Positions 31,938 to 40,472 are shown, counted from the first letter of the stretch. The stretch: DNA of 46,390 nt from CAYJXA01 sp964404595 (GCA_964404595.1 CAYOKQ010000004.1:1-46390), one strand, 5' to 3'. The notes: generated from the sequence alone by a model not told the origin. Numbers and translations are program-made.

Positions 31938-32363
31938 ATGCCCGACCTTGCCAGCTTTGTCATCGCCGCCATCATCTTCATCATTATCGGCTACCTCATT
32001 GGCAAAATAATCACCACGTACACCATCAATAAAGAATGGGAAGATAAAATTCCAAAGCAGAGGGCTGATGCCATCAATCGTTCTCGTGCTTCTTTGGGAG
32101 GAAAATTCTCTGAAAACTTAAGCCCTTATTTTCCTGATTTTCCGTTCAAGCCCACGGAAATGCGCTGGCTGGGTAGCCCGGTCGATTACGTAGTGTTTAA
32201 AGGCATGGACAATAACCACATAGAAGAAATTGTGTTTGTAGAAATAAAAGCAGGAAAATCTGAATTGACCGGACGGGAAAAACAGATCAAGAAACTGATC
32301 CAAGAAGGAAACATAAAATGGATGAAATACGAAGTGCCAAGTGCCCTCATCGAAGTCAAATAA
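31938..32363 (+). CDS. membrane-bound endonuclease related to Holliday junction resolvases
   Basis: 141 residues. An N-terminal transmembrane helix (FVIAAIIFIIIGYLIGKIITTY) precedes a restriction-endonuclease-like core: WLGSPVDYVVFKGMDNNHIEEIVFVEIKAGKSELTGREKQIKKLIQEGNIKWMKYEV. The D and ExK (VDY ... VEIKAGKS) are the metal-binding motifs. This matches the archaeal secreted or membrane resolvase-like family (COG4741). The nuclease half could face the cytoplasm or outside; its biological role is unknown. Confidence 0.85.
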   Translation: MPDLASFVIAAIIFIIIGYLIGKIITTYTINKEWEDKIPKQRADAINRSRASLGGKFSENLSPYFPDFPFKPTEMRWLGSPVDYVVFKGMDNNHIEEIVFVEIKAGKSELTGREKQIKKLIQEGNIKWMKYEVPSALIEVK

Positions 32364-32372
32364 GAAAAATAT

Positions 32373-33569
32373 TTACGCAGCACGCAAGGTCTTAAATTCG
32401 ACCTGCCTGCCAATTTCTGGACAGCCATACAGTCCAGTGTTTAAAAAAAGTCTGTTCCCGGAACTTTCATACGAAGACATAAAAGAAGCGATCATTCGTG
32501 CAACACTCTCGGGAGCCCGTGGTACAAACCGCCGGCATGTTCCAAAATATAATTTATGTTCCTGTGCCCGTAATTCAATGTGATGAGCAGCAGCAGTAAG
32601 AGCCATAGTTATTTTATGATCCGACGCAGCAGAATGTAATCTCTGCCCTATTTTCATAATTTTCCTATAATTTCCATCTAAAGCGTAGCATCGCATAAGT
32701 CCCAGCAATACTTCCTGGTAGGGAATAATCTGGTTTTTGTGTACCAAATAATCCGTAAATATTTCTTTTTCTAAATGATTCTGATGTGCTTTCATAGATG
32801 GCAAGGCAACTTTCCAATAGGTTCTTCTATCCATCGGAATAAACCCTCTCAAACCATAGGTAATGGTAAATGAAGCTTGATATTGGGCACGCTCTGCTTG
32901 TATCAGATCGGCATAAAGTTCAGGTTCTCTTTGTTTTAGCTCATTAATCTTCCTGCGAATATCCCTCTTGGTTTGGCCTTTTTTAGCTTCTCTCATCTCC
33001 TGAATAAAATCAAGATGCCTTGCTGTTATTTCCGGAACGCTAAGAATATTAAATAATGAATCCAATCGTTTGTAGCGTATTTTCGCTTGCTTATTAGAAA
33101 AAGTAATAGCCGCGCCCCTCTCTTCTCTATTGGAAAGCATGGGATACAAAAAATGACTTGCTGCCGTCAAGTACTGTATGTTGGCAGATCGAAGAGCAGC
33201 CAGGCATATTTCGCTCAATGTAGGTTTTTGAATAATTTGCTTGCTAAGCTGCTGCTCCATTCTTGCTGCTGTTTCCCAATGACTGGTTCTGCTGGCAGCA
33301 TCTTCACTCATCAAAGAACTTAAGCGGCTTCCAAAAAAATATTCTGCTGCAAGAAAATTGCCTGGTGCTGGCGGCAAAGGAAATTCCTCTGGAAACATCT
33401 TTTTGGCAAAGTCAGACTCCCGAGCCGACTTGGTGCTTTCTATCTCATTCTCTACCAGTTTACATAAGAACAGGCCGGCATCATGCAATTCCTGCTGATG
33501 ATAAGGAGTTAGAATCTGGGCATATGTGCCAATGTATCTGGCAGCGTTGGAGGGAGTTACAAATACCAT
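32373..33569 (-). CDS. hypothetical helical protein
   Basis: 398 residues, predicted mostly helical and basic, no signal peptide and no family recognised. It has tetratrico-like helix pairs (TLSEICLAALRSANIQYLTAASHFLYPML; EVLLGLMRCYALDGNYRKIMKIGQRLHSAA) that suggest a helical-repeat scaffold. A central Lys/Arg-rich segment (EAKKGQTKRDIRRKINELKQREPEL) may contact nucleic acid. Its 3' end lies 9 bp after the convergent endonuclease gene. Confidence 0.55.
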   Translation of the reverse strand: MVFVTPSNAARYIGTYAQILTPYHQQELHDAGLFLCKLVENEIESTKSARESDFAKKMFPEEFPLPPAPGNFLAAEYFFGSRLSSLMSEDAASRTSHWETAARMEQQLSKQIIQKPTLSEICLAALRSANIQYLTAASHFLYPMLSNREERGAAITFSNKQAKIRYKRLDSLFNILSVPEITARHLDFIQEMREAKKGQTKRDIRRKINELKQREPELYADLIQAERAQYQASFTITYGLRGFIPMDRRTYWKVALPSMKAHQNHLEKEIFTDYLVHKNQIIPYQEVLLGLMRCYALDGNYRKIMKIGQRLHSAASDHKITMALTAAAHHIELRAQEHKLYFGTCRRFVPRAPESVARMIASFMSSYESSGNRLFLNTGLYGCPEIGRQVEFKTLRAA

Positions 33570-33617
33570 TTAAAGATCTAAAAATAGCCATAATTTAAAT
33601 AAGTTCCTAAATTCATC

Positions 33618-35264
33618 TCATCTCAACAAAAGAATAGTATGCAGATTATTCTCCACATAATGCAGCGCTTCTTTGGTGGTGTCAAAAATATACTCATGCT
33701 TCATCAAATGCTTAAATTCTGCATTCTCCTTCAGAGTTTTATGAACAGCTGGCGCAAGATCGGTGAGCATCACGACGGATTTATTTTTCTGTTTTTCTTT
33801 GATAAAATCATTGAGGCGCACTACCCCGGTGCTGTCGATAAAAGGCACATATTTCATACGTAAAATGACGACCGGCTTGCCATTGCCCATGTGTTCCTTT
33901 GCTTTCTTGTCAAACAGATTCATCGCCCCAAAGAAAAAAGGGCCATGTAACGTATAGACGCTCACCACGTCTTTTAAAGTAGGATTGGAAAATACCATGG
34001 CGTTAATGCCCGTATGTTCTTTGTAATCTTCCATGCCACTGATGTCAATAATACTGCTCAGGCGAATAAAAAGCAAAAAGATTGCAAGTACCATGCCCAC
34101 TTCAACTGCCAGCACCAGATCAGTGAGTACAGTCATGCCAAAGGTAATAAACAGCACTATTGTTTCGGACCTGCTGATACTCATGATAGTTTTAAATTCA
34201 TGCACGTTGATCATCTTCGCGGAGACAAACATCAGCACGCCGGCAAGAAAAGATTTAGGAATATAGTATGCAATAGGAGAAAGGAAAAGCAGTACCAAGA
34301 GCAGAAAAACACCATGGATGACGCCGGCCATTCTGGTCTTTGCACCTTCGCGGATATTCACGGCACTTCTGGCAATGGCAGCTGTACAGGGAATACCCCC
34401 TAGAAAAGGAAGCAATGTATTACATACGCCTTGACCGATTAATTCTTTATCACTTTTGTGCTTGCTATTGGTCATGCCGTCACAGACCACCGCACACAAT
34501 AAAGCTTCAATAGCACCCAGTAAAGCGATGGTAAACGCTGCCGGTAAAACCGCAAGAATTAAATCAAGATTAATATTGAGCATGGTGAAGGTAGGCAAGC
34601 CAGAAGGAATAGCTCCTACTTGAGGAATGTTCAAATGCAATAAAAATGCTGCTGCTGTTGCCAGAAGCAGTGGAATAATTGAGGGTGGAACATTCTTGAG
34701 ATACTTTATTTTTGGCAAGATTTTAGGTAGGAAGACGAGACACAGAATCGTACCTGCAGTAATTCCGATGGCCAGCAGGTTTGCCTGCGGAATATGCTTG
34801 ATAATTTCCCACAGCGTTTCCCAGACATGCTCCTGAGAAGCGATGGTTAGCCCAAATGCATTGGGTATTTGGCCGATGAAGATGATGACACCAATACCTG
34901 CAGTAAAACCAGAGACGATGGGAAAAGGAATAAACTTAACAAAACGCCCCAGCCGTATTGCCCCCAGCGCAATTTGAATCAACCCGGCTAAAAATCCTGC
35001 CACTAATAGGCCTTCTAACCCAAATTTATTGACCGTGGAGAGAATAATGACTGTCATTGCTCCCGTGGGGCCGGTGATGGAAAACTGTGAGCCTCCTAAA
35101 GCTGAACCAAGAATACCCGCAATAATTGCCGTATACAACCCCATAATAGGATGAACCCCGGAGGCAATGGCAAAAGCAATGGCCAGCGGAAGTGCAACTA
35201 CTGCCGTAATAAATCCAGCTTTGAGATCGTAGAGGAATTTATCTTTGAAATACTGTTGAATCAT
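33618..35264 (-). CDS. SulP-family anion transporter with STAS domain
   Basis: 548 residues. Ten or more hydrophobic segments start with LKAGFITAVVALPLAIAFAIASGVHPIMGLYTAIIAGILGSALGGSQFSITGPTGAMTVII, the SulP signature region. The membrane part ends near residue 410. A STAS domain follows (VVSVYTLHGPFFFGAMNLFDKKAKEHMGNGKPVVILRMKYVPFIDSTGVVRLNDFIKEKQ). SulP proteins carry sulfate, bicarbonate or other anions by cotransport. The ion cannot be read. Monocistronic. Confidence 0.93.
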   Translation of the reverse strand: MIQQYFKDKFLYDLKAGFITAVVALPLAIAFAIASGVHPIMGLYTAIIAGILGSALGGSQFSITGPTGAMTVIILSTVNKFGLEGLLVAGFLAGLIQIALGAIRLGRFVKFIPFPIVSGFTAGIGVIIFIGQIPNAFGLTIASQEHVWETLWEIIKHIPQANLLAIGITAGTILCLVFLPKILPKIKYLKNVPPSIIPLLLATAAAFLLHLNIPQVGAIPSGLPTFTMLNINLDLILAVLPAAFTIALLGAIEALLCAVVCDGMTNSKHKSDKELIGQGVCNTLLPFLGGIPCTAAIARSAVNIREGAKTRMAGVIHGVFLLLVLLFLSPIAYYIPKSFLAGVLMFVSAKMINVHEFKTIMSISRSETIVLFITFGMTVLTDLVLAVEVGMVLAIFLLFIRLSSIIDISGMEDYKEHTGINAMVFSNPTLKDVVSVYTLHGPFFFGAMNLFDKKAKEHMGNGKPVVILRMKYVPFIDSTGVVRLNDFIKEKQKNKSVVMLTDLAPAVHKTLKENAEFKHLMKHEYIFDTTKEALHYVENNLHTILLLR

Positions 35265-35337
35265 GGAAGCGCAGCAAAACTAATCGCTTCTATTTAAAGA
35301 TATGTATATTGTAGATTTTAATTCTTACCCTGGCCAA

Positions 35338-35880
35338 TTACATAATTTTTTCACTGCAACTCAATCCATCTTTAATCTTGATCAGTTCTGTCTTTAATTG
35401 CGGGTGCTTTAATACTGCTATCTTAAACTTGTGGCAGCCTTCCATCGTAATATTATCCGCAATGATAAAACCGCCCTTCTTCACCAATTTAAGGCAGTTC
35501 TCCAGCACTTCAATATATTTACTTTTGGCAAAATCGATAAAGATGATATCAAACGATCCTGCATTCTCTTTATTTTGCGTTAAATTCTTTACTATATCTA
35601 CTCCATCACCGATAAGAATATTCGCCGCAATGTTAAATTGAGAAAAATTTTTCGCAGCTTCCTTTACTGCGGATGGGTTTATTTCAATGGTTATCAATTC
35701 AGCCCCTTCGCTTCCCAAAATAGTGCCGCTGTATCCATTGGCCGTGCCCAACTCCAGAACATGTTCTGGCTGCATTTCTTTGACTTTATTCCACAGCCAT
35801 CTTCCTTTTTCCCAGCCCAGGATGGGAATGCCTCTGGCGATGCTTTCATTTTCCAGATCTTGGAGGAGGGAGATGATCAT
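35338..35880 (-). CDS. SAM-dependent O-methyltransferase (COMT-like)
   Basis: 180 residues. A Rossmann SAM site: VLELGTANGYSGTILG, ITIEINPSAVKEAAKNF, GDGVDIVKNL and FDIIFIDFAKSKYIEVLENCLKLVKKGGFIIADNI (Asp and metal-binding region of the catechol O-methyltransferase-like family). The N-terminus (IARGIPILGWEKGRWLW) matches this group. It would methylate a hydroxyl of a small molecule. A little shorter than the usual 210-220 residues. Confidence 0.85.
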   Translation of the reverse strand: MIISLLQDLENESIARGIPILGWEKGRWLWNKVKEMQPEHVLELGTANGYSGTILGSEGAELITIEINPSAVKEAAKNFSQFNIAANILIGDGVDIVKNLTQNKENAGSFDIIFIDFAKSKYIEVLENCLKLVKKGGFIIADNITMEGCHKFKIAVLKHPQLKTELIKIKDGLSCSEKIM

Positions 35881-35946
35881 AGGAAGAAAGCAAGTCTGTA
35901 CTTTAAATAGTTGCCGTTATCTTTCTGATCTTCAATGCCATTATAA

Positions 35947-36816
35947 CTATTTCTTCACCACATAAAATATCTCAGTAGGAAACTCCAGAAATGTGAACGG
36001 ATATCCCAGCCGATTACACATCCATTCCATCCAATTCCGGCGCGGGACATTCATCTTCTTCCCGCTCATGGTATGGGTTGGAAAGCTCACCACCACATAT
36101 TCCGCAGGCACATTCTTGACCACTAATTCGGTCACTTTATGTCCTTTGCCCATATCCAGAACATCGGTCATTTTAAAGAGAAAACATACCTGCACCTGAG
36201 GAAGCTTGGCAAATTTCATAATATCAAGAATGCCAGCTTTACCAGCAAATGAATCATTCTGTTCATGCATCCAGGAAAAAAAGTTATTCAAATTTTCGAT
36301 TTCATCTTCACTCAGATCATAGGCGTAATAGCGCAGTGAAGATAGATTCATCAGAGGAATAGAAAAAGGATTCATGCCGCATCCTAGATCAAGAACGGTG
36401 CTTGGTTTCCCGGTTATGGCAAATATTTTTGCGTATAATTTTTCATAAAAAGGAAGGCGCTCCCTAGTAGAAGAATGTGTCTCCAAAATGGCCTCAGCAA
36501 TTGCTGGGATTCTTGCTTTGGACTTTTGCAATTCTTCCATCAATTCTTCCCGTTTAAGCTTCTGCTCCTGGCTGCGAAACAACCCATACACCCGCCGTAA
36601 AGAAGAACGCACCTCTTTGATGATAGTTTTATATTTGGTCGAGCGCGTGTTTTTAGCCGCCAATACTGCAGCTGCTTGAGGGTGCTTTTGTACATACTGA
36701 TAGATGTGCTCTCGAACAAATTCATCATGTAAATTACGCAATTCTTTCTTACTTTTGATAGCGGCAATGAGCGCACGAATAGTTGTTTCTTTGATGGCAG
36801 TATCTGGTGCAAGCAT
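35947..36816 (-). CDS. relative of 16S rRNA (guanine-1405-N7) methyltransferases
   Basis: 289 residues. The N-terminal half is helical (ALIAAIKSKKELRNLHDEFVREHIYQYV). The core matches the Arm/FmrO family: HSSTRERLPFYEKLYAKIF, VLDLGCGMNPFSIPLMNL, YYAYDLSEDEIENLNNFF, VQVCFLFKMTDVLDMGKG, VVVSFPTHTMSGKKMNV and the end PFTFLEFPTEIFYVVKK. Members modify G1405 of 16S rRNA, known from aminoglycoside producers and resistance plasmids. The SFPT..SGKK loop lines up with the usual SFP(T)RSLGG(R)xKGM. An archaeal version may methylate its own rRNA. Substrate is inference. Confidence 0.8.
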   Translation of the reverse strand: MLAPDTAIKETTIRALIAAIKSKKELRNLHDEFVREHIYQYVQKHPQAAAVLAAKNTRSTKYKTIIKEVRSSLRRVYGLFRSQEQKLKREELMEELQKSKARIPAIAEAILETHSSTRERLPFYEKLYAKIFAITGKPSTVLDLGCGMNPFSIPLMNLSSLRYYAYDLSEDEIENLNNFFSWMHEQNDSFAGKAGILDIMKFAKLPQVQVCFLFKMTDVLDMGKGHKVTELVVKNVPAEYVVVSFPTHTMSGKKMNVPRRNWMEWMCNRLGYPFTFLEFPTEIFYVVKK

Positions 36817-36955
36817 GAGAAAAGAGAATCTCTCTAAAGTATAAAAATCTTTTTAAAACGTATGTCTTGCCGCAATATCACTCACAAAACGGATAGTGCG
36901 GTCTTGCTGATGCAAAATGCCATAGATTTTTAAAGCATTGAAAAATAAACCATCC

Positions 36956-37618
36956 ATGGTTGACAAAATAGGAATACTCCGGCATCACGGCAAACAAGTT
37001 TGGAAGTTCTTTTGGCACGAAGACTCTCTCTGGAGCTGGATTGCTAATATTATAGTGGCATTCATTTTCATTCGCTTTATTATATATCCCTTGCTTGGAA
37101 TTATATTGGGAACCGGGTTTCCCATCGTCGCAGTAGTAAGTGAGAGTATGGAACATGGGTTGCATCAGGGAATGCTATGCGGACAGCAATTTGATGAATT
37201 TCAAGAGTCTTTTGATAATTATTGGCAAGTATGCGGCCCATGGTATGAAGATAAAGGCATTAGTAAAGAGCAATTCAAACAGTTCCCTTTTCAGGACGGA
37301 TTTAGGAAGGGCGACGTCATTATTCTCTGGAAAGCAAATAGAGATAATCTGGATGTCGGGGATATATTAATTTTTCAAGGGAATCGCCCCCAACCCATTA
37401 TACACCGTGTAGTTAAAGTATGGCAGGAGGATCAGAGCTATTTTTATCAAACCAAAGGGGATCATAATAGCAATAGTATTGACGGCCATTTGGGAGAAAC
37501 TAAAATAAGTGAACCGAGAATGCTTGGGCAGGGCTTGGTCAGGATACCTTATTTAGGCTGGGTAAAAATTCTGTTTGTAGATGCGGTAAGGCCTTTGGGA
37601 TTAAATATACAAAGATAA
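36956..37618 (+). CDS. signal peptidase I (Sec11-like, S26)
   Basis: 220 residues from ATG 36956; the TTG at 36938 would fall close to the TATA-like ATTTTTAAAG (36926-36935). One N-terminal helix (IVAFIFIRFIIYPLLGIIL) then the catalytic Ser64 in VVSESMEHG, His150 in PIIHRVVKV and Asp169 in TKGDHN. Ser-His-Asp instead of Ser-Lys marks the archaeal/ER type. An insertion of about 40 residues lies between the Ser box and the GDVIIL box. It removes Sec signal peptides, for which several substrates exist in this window. Confidence 0.92.
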   Translation: MVDKIGILRHHGKQVWKFFWHEDSLWSWIANIIVAFIFIRFIIYPLLGIILGTGFPIVAVVSESMEHGLHQGMLCGQQFDEFQESFDNYWQVCGPWYEDKGISKEQFKQFPFQDGFRKGDVIILWKANRDNLDVGDILIFQGNRPQPIIHRVVKVWQEDQSYFYQTKGDHNSNSIDGHLGETKISEPRMLGQGLVRIPYLGWVKILFVDAVRPLGLNIQR

Positions 37619-37705
37619 TCTCACAAAACAGCAGTCTGCATAGCGATAAATTATATAAAGGGCAGCATTCTTCCATTCTCAAAATTAATGAAAAGGTGAT
37701 TACTC

Positions 37706-38020
37706 ATGTTTTGCCCTAAATGCGGTTCAATTTTACGCCCTAAAGAGAAAGCTGGAAAGAAGATATTATATTGTACCTGTGGCTTCACCAAAAGCCCCGA
37801 AGGAGAAACTTCCACCGAACTTCGGGAGACTGTTCATAGCGCCAAAAGGATTGAAGTTATGGAAAACATAGAAACCATGCCTAAGATTAAAGCCACTTGT
37901 GAAAAGTGCGCCAATAAAGTCGCTTATTATTGGACTCAGCAAACCAGGGGAGCGGACGAGCCCGAAACCAGATTTTTCCGCTGCACCAAGTGCAATCATA
38001 CCTGGAGAGAATACTCATGA
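37706..38020 (+). CDS. tfs: transcription factor S (TFIIS/RPB9-like)
   Basis: 104 residues. N-terminal zinc ribbon MFCPKCGSILRPK ... LYCTCGF and C-terminal ribbon ATCEKCANKVAYYWTQQTRGADEPETRFFRCTKCNHTWREY with the catalytic acidic pair D-E in RGADEPETRFFRC. It restarts backtracked RNA polymerase by stimulating transcript cleavage. An AAAGGTGATT ribosome site precedes ATG. The next gene overlaps its stop (ATGA). Confidence 0.95.
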   Translation: MFCPKCGSILRPKEKAGKKILYCTCGFTKSPEGETSTELRETVHSAKRIEVMENIETMPKIKATCEKCANKVAYYWTQQTRGADEPETRFFRCTKCNHTWREYS

Positions 38021-38517
38021 GTGTGCAGGAATTACTTTCATCCCTGAAAAAGACTGATTCTTTCCTGCAATGGATCAAGGTCCACCCTTTTGGATACCTT
38101 TCCCACTTCTTTTGCCAAGTTGATTCTGCAGGAACTGCCAAAACCAATTGGGAAATCGGATATTTTGAGCCCAGCAGCAATAAAATAACGGTGTTTGTCA
38201 TGCTTGATAATGGAGATGCTGAAATTAAGCCCGCCGATGATGTCTTTCAGAAAGAAAAAACCGCTTTGGAAGAATTAAAGATGGATCAGATCAAAGTGAC
38301 CCTGGAACAGGCTACCCAAACCTGGAAAGAACATTTCCCGCAGTTTTTTCCAAAAGAGCAGGCTGGGGACGGATTTTTGATTTTGCAAACTTTGGATAAG
38401 AATATCCTGTGGAATTTCACGATGATTACCAAGACGATCAAGTTCGTAAATATGAAAATCAATGCCATCGATGGAAAAATAACCTCCCATGAAGAGATCA
38501 GTTTAGTGCAAAAATAA
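38017..38517 (+). CDS. hypothetical protein coupled to TFS
   Basis: 166 residues from ATG 38017 (ATGA overlap with tfs). Soluble, alpha/beta: YLSHFFCQVDSAGTAKTNWEIGYFEPSSNKITVFVMLDN and a C-terminal half with NILWNFTMITKTIKFVNMKINAIDGKITSHEEISLV, which resembles a PepSY-like strand-helix pattern. No family is certain. Coupling to TFS may reflect convenience rather than shared function. Confidence 0.6.
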   Translation: MSVQELLSSLKKTDSFLQWIKVHPFGYLSHFFCQVDSAGTAKTNWEIGYFEPSSNKITVFVMLDNGDAEIKPADDVFQKEKTALEELKMDQIKVTLEQATQTWKEHFPQFFPKEQAGDGFLILQTLDKNILWNFTMITKTIKFVNMKINAIDGKITSHEEISLVQK

Positions 38518-38643
38518 AATATCCCCTTCCCAAGAAATGAGATGCATTCTATATTTTGAGTAGTGTCGCTTTGAAGAATATATGTTCAACGTCAATAGTA
38601 TTTATATATCAAACCTGTTTCTGGTTTAAAAGTGATAGATGAG

Positions 38644-38668
38644 GTGCAATTCCCGGGGTTGCACTTTT
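38644..38668 (+). terminator. hairpin followed by T-run
   Basis: GTGCAA at 38644-38649 pairs with TTGCAC at 38659-38664 around a C/G-rich 9-nt loop, and TTTT follows directly. The first TATA box would start a transcript near 38632, so this could end a transcript of about 35 nt. Confidence 0.35.
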
Positions 38669-38715
38669 ATATAAAATATTTTGTTGCCGTCATATTTAAA
38701 GATGTTAACAAAATG

Positions 38716-38787
38716 TCAAAATCGGCAGGGGACTATCGGTCAAAGACCGGTAGCATGTTCGCTTCGCTCACCCCTGCCGACTTTTGA
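38716..38787 (+). ncRNA. structured element A
   Basis: TCAAAA-TCGGCAGGGG (38716-38731) pairs with CCCCTGCCGA-C-TTTTGA (38771-38787) with a single bulged C: a 16-bp closing stem. Inside, CTATCGGTC (38733-38741) pairs with GACCGGTAG (38745-38753) around an AAA loop, 9 bp with one wobble. An unpaired arm TTCGCTTCGCTCA completes a branched fold. Confidence 0.5.
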
Positions 38788-38788
38788 G

Positions 38789-38865
38789 CACGCCAAAATA
38801 CCACCAATGATTTTGTGGTTTACGAAGTAAATCACCACTCCAAGGGTGGTGGTATTTTAAGCGTG
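38789..38865 (+). ncRNA. structured element B
   Basis: CACGC (38789-38793) with GCGTG (38861-38865) and AAAATACCACC (38795-38805) with GGTGGTATTTT (38848-38858) form a long closing stem. The apical hairpin GTGGTTTAC (38815-38823) with GTAAATCAC (38827-38835) has a GAA loop and one wobble. Same design as element A (16-bp closing stem, 9-bp apical hairpin, 3-nt purine loop) with a different sequence; only one base separates them. Confidence 0.5.
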
Positions 38866-38885
38866 TCAAAAAAAAGAGGTGAGAT

Positions 38886-38993
38886 ATGTCAAACGCTATT
38901 TCGTATAAGGCTAAAACCAGTTCTAAGAAATTAGACTCTTTTTTTGGAAAAGTTCTTGGAAAAGAAGAGAAGAAAAAAGAAAAGGAGGAGTGA
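38886..38993 (+). CDS. 35-residue basic microprotein
   Basis: MSNAISYKAKTSSKKLDSF followed by FGKVLGKEEKKKEKEE. An AGAGGTGAG ribosome-site-like stretch is 4-6 bp before the ATG. Its codons contain the strong GGAGG ribosome site of the next gene, and its stop ends 2 bp before that gene's ATG, which is the layout of a leader peptide. Not recognised; could also be chance. Confidence 0.4.
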   Translation: MSNAISYKAKTSSKKLDSFFGKVLGKEEKKKEKEE

Positions 38994-38995
38994 AA

Positions 38996-39673
38996 ATGGG
39001 AACTCTTCTTCCTACTGATAAAATAATAGATGAACGGGTGGTGCGGGAATTTTATAAAGTTATGAATAGGGAAGCACAAAGGCAAAACTTTCATCCCAGT
39101 ATTTTTCCGATCATTGGTGATGTAAGTTTAGGAGAGATGATGGATGAAATGCGTGCAGGAACATATCAGGGCTTAGATTATTACCGCCGGGCCATCCATT
39201 GGACAACATTCTCAATCCCTAAAGAAAAAATATATATCGATAATGTCATCAACCCACAAGTGGCACAGTCATACCAACAATGGCTTGCAGATATCAGTGA
39301 AGATAGGTATTATAGAAGATCAACAAAACAGGTGGTTGACGAATTATGCAGACGAGAAACAGCAGATGCACAATCATGGAAGAGAGCATATCAGCTCACC
39401 AGGCAAAGAGAGCGCTTAAATTCTGCAGAGATGGCTGAGCTTGTAAAGTTGGAGAGCACATTAGATGGCAATAAGTTTACGCAGCTGCGTGATGAAATGA
39501 AACCGCAAATTCTTCATGAGCAAATGCAAAGAGTACATAACGAATATATAATCCCTGGAACATCGGCTTCTTTTGCCATGGCTTTTGCCCAAATCAAGCA
39601 GGGGTCGGGAGAACATTTCTATCAGCGGATGATAGACATACATGCTGGATTTGAGTATAGAAAAGCAGCGTAA
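38996..39673 (+). CDS. hypothetical protein
   Basis: 225 residues. ATG 38996 is preceded by GGAGG at 38984-38988 with 7-bp spacing, the clearest Shine-Dalgarno in the window; a GTG at 38990 is too close. Mostly helical (SYQQWLADISEDRYYRRSTKQVVDELCRRETADAQSWKRAYQLTRQRERL). No motif recognised. It sits after the two RNA-like structures and the microprotein and ends 4 bp before the convergent tmk fragment. Confidence 0.6.
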   Translation: MGTLLPTDKIIDERVVREFYKVMNREAQRQNFHPSIFPIIGDVSLGEMMDEMRAGTYQGLDYYRRAIHWTTFSIPKEKIYIDNVINPQVAQSYQQWLADISEDRYYRRSTKQVVDELCRRETADAQSWKRAYQLTRQRERLNSAEMAELVKLESTLDGNKFTQLRDEMKPQILHEQMQRVHNEYIIPGTSASFAMAFAQIKQGSGEHFYQRMIDIHAGFEYRKAA

Positions 39674-39677
39674 TTAT

Positions 39678-39938
39678 TTATGAATAATTATACAATAGAT
39701 TAACTTCCCGCGTAAGAGCAGCAGTCACGTCATCAATTTTTTCTTCTCCTGGCAGCAGTGTTCCGGCTAAACGCCTACGTAACTCTATACCATAGGGAGA
39801 TAATTTTGTCGGCTCACGAGTAAGAAGTACGGCATTTCTTTTATCTTTTTCAAACAAGTAATTAGCGAGTCTCTGTGCCTGCGTGGTCGTACCAGAACCA
39901 TCGATGCCTTCAAGGACAATGAATTTTCCGTAGGGCAT
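39678..39938 (-). pseudogene. tmk: truncated dTMP kinase (N-terminal fragment)
   Basis: 86 residues: MPYGKFIVLEGIDGSGTTTQAQRLANYLFEKDKRNAVLLTREPTKLSPYGIELRRRLAGTLLPGE and a short tail. The P-loop (GIDGSGTTTQ) and TREPT motif are thymidylate kinase, but the family needs about 200 residues. The substrate-binding DRY(S) motif, lid and C-terminal helices are absent. No continuation is visible in another frame, since the next gene abuts. It follows folA with a 3-bp gap. Either a relic or a truncated protein without kinase activity. Confidence 0.8.
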
Positions 39939-39941
39939 ATC

Positions 39942-40433
39942 TCATTTCCTCACATACGTCGCGAAAGAATATCCTTCTTTATCTTCGCATGATTGTCTGT
40001 GCCATAATTCTAAAAAGATCTCTGGAAAATAGGTATCACCTTGCACGTCTCGATGAACGTGGGTTATCTCCAAGCGATCTGCTTTATATATTGCTTCTTC
40101 ATACACTCGTTTGCCTCCGATGATAAACGCAACAGAATAATTAATATTTGGTATTTGCGGTTGTTGAAATTTCAATGATTCAATGGCATCATCAAGCGAT
40201 GAAAAAGTAAAAGTACTTTCAGGATGATAATTATCCTGACGGGAAAGAACCACATTTAGCCTTTGGGGCAAAGCTCTGCCAATTGATTCATAAGTCCTTC
40301 TGCCCATAATGATAGGGTGTCCCATCGTAAGCCGCTTGAATCTCTTCAAATCTTCAGGAATGTGCCAAGGTATTCTACCCTCTAATCCAATTACCTTGTT
40401 TCTCGACACTGCCGCAATAATCACTAATTCCAT
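39942..40433 (-). CDS. folA: dihydrofolate reductase
   Basis: 163 residues: ELVIIAAVSRNKVIGLEGRIPWHIPEDLKRFKRLTMGHPIIMGRRTYESIGRALPQRLNVVLSRQ, then AFIIGGKRVYEEAIYKADRLEITHVHRDVQGDTYFPEI. The catalytic acid is the E of HIPEDLK; the GGxxxY NADPH site is present. It regenerates THF from the DHF produced by ThyA, encoded next. Genes run thyA-folA-tmk fragment on one strand. Confidence 0.95.
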   Translation of the reverse strand: MELVIIAAVSRNKVIGLEGRIPWHIPEDLKRFKRLTMGHPIIMGRRTYESIGRALPQRLNVVLSRQDNYHPESTFTFSSLDDAIESLKFQQPQIPNINYSVAFIIGGKRVYEEAIYKADRLEITHVHRDVQGDTYFPEIFLELWHRQSCEDKEGYSFATYVRK

Positions 40434-40472
40434 CGTATATTACTTCCTCCATACACTCCTTACGCTACCTAT

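Larger units (their letters stand above)
38521..38885 (+). other. 365-bp region with two tandem RNA-like structures
   Basis: No ORF. TATA-like TATTTATATATC at 38599-38610, another TATATAAAATAT near 38669-38680. After them are a short hairpin (38644-38664) and two larger structures A (38716-38787) and B (38789-38865) described separately. A 35-codon ORF follows at once. The whole may be a small RNA gene, or the leader of the small ORF and the gene after it. Confidence 0.5.
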
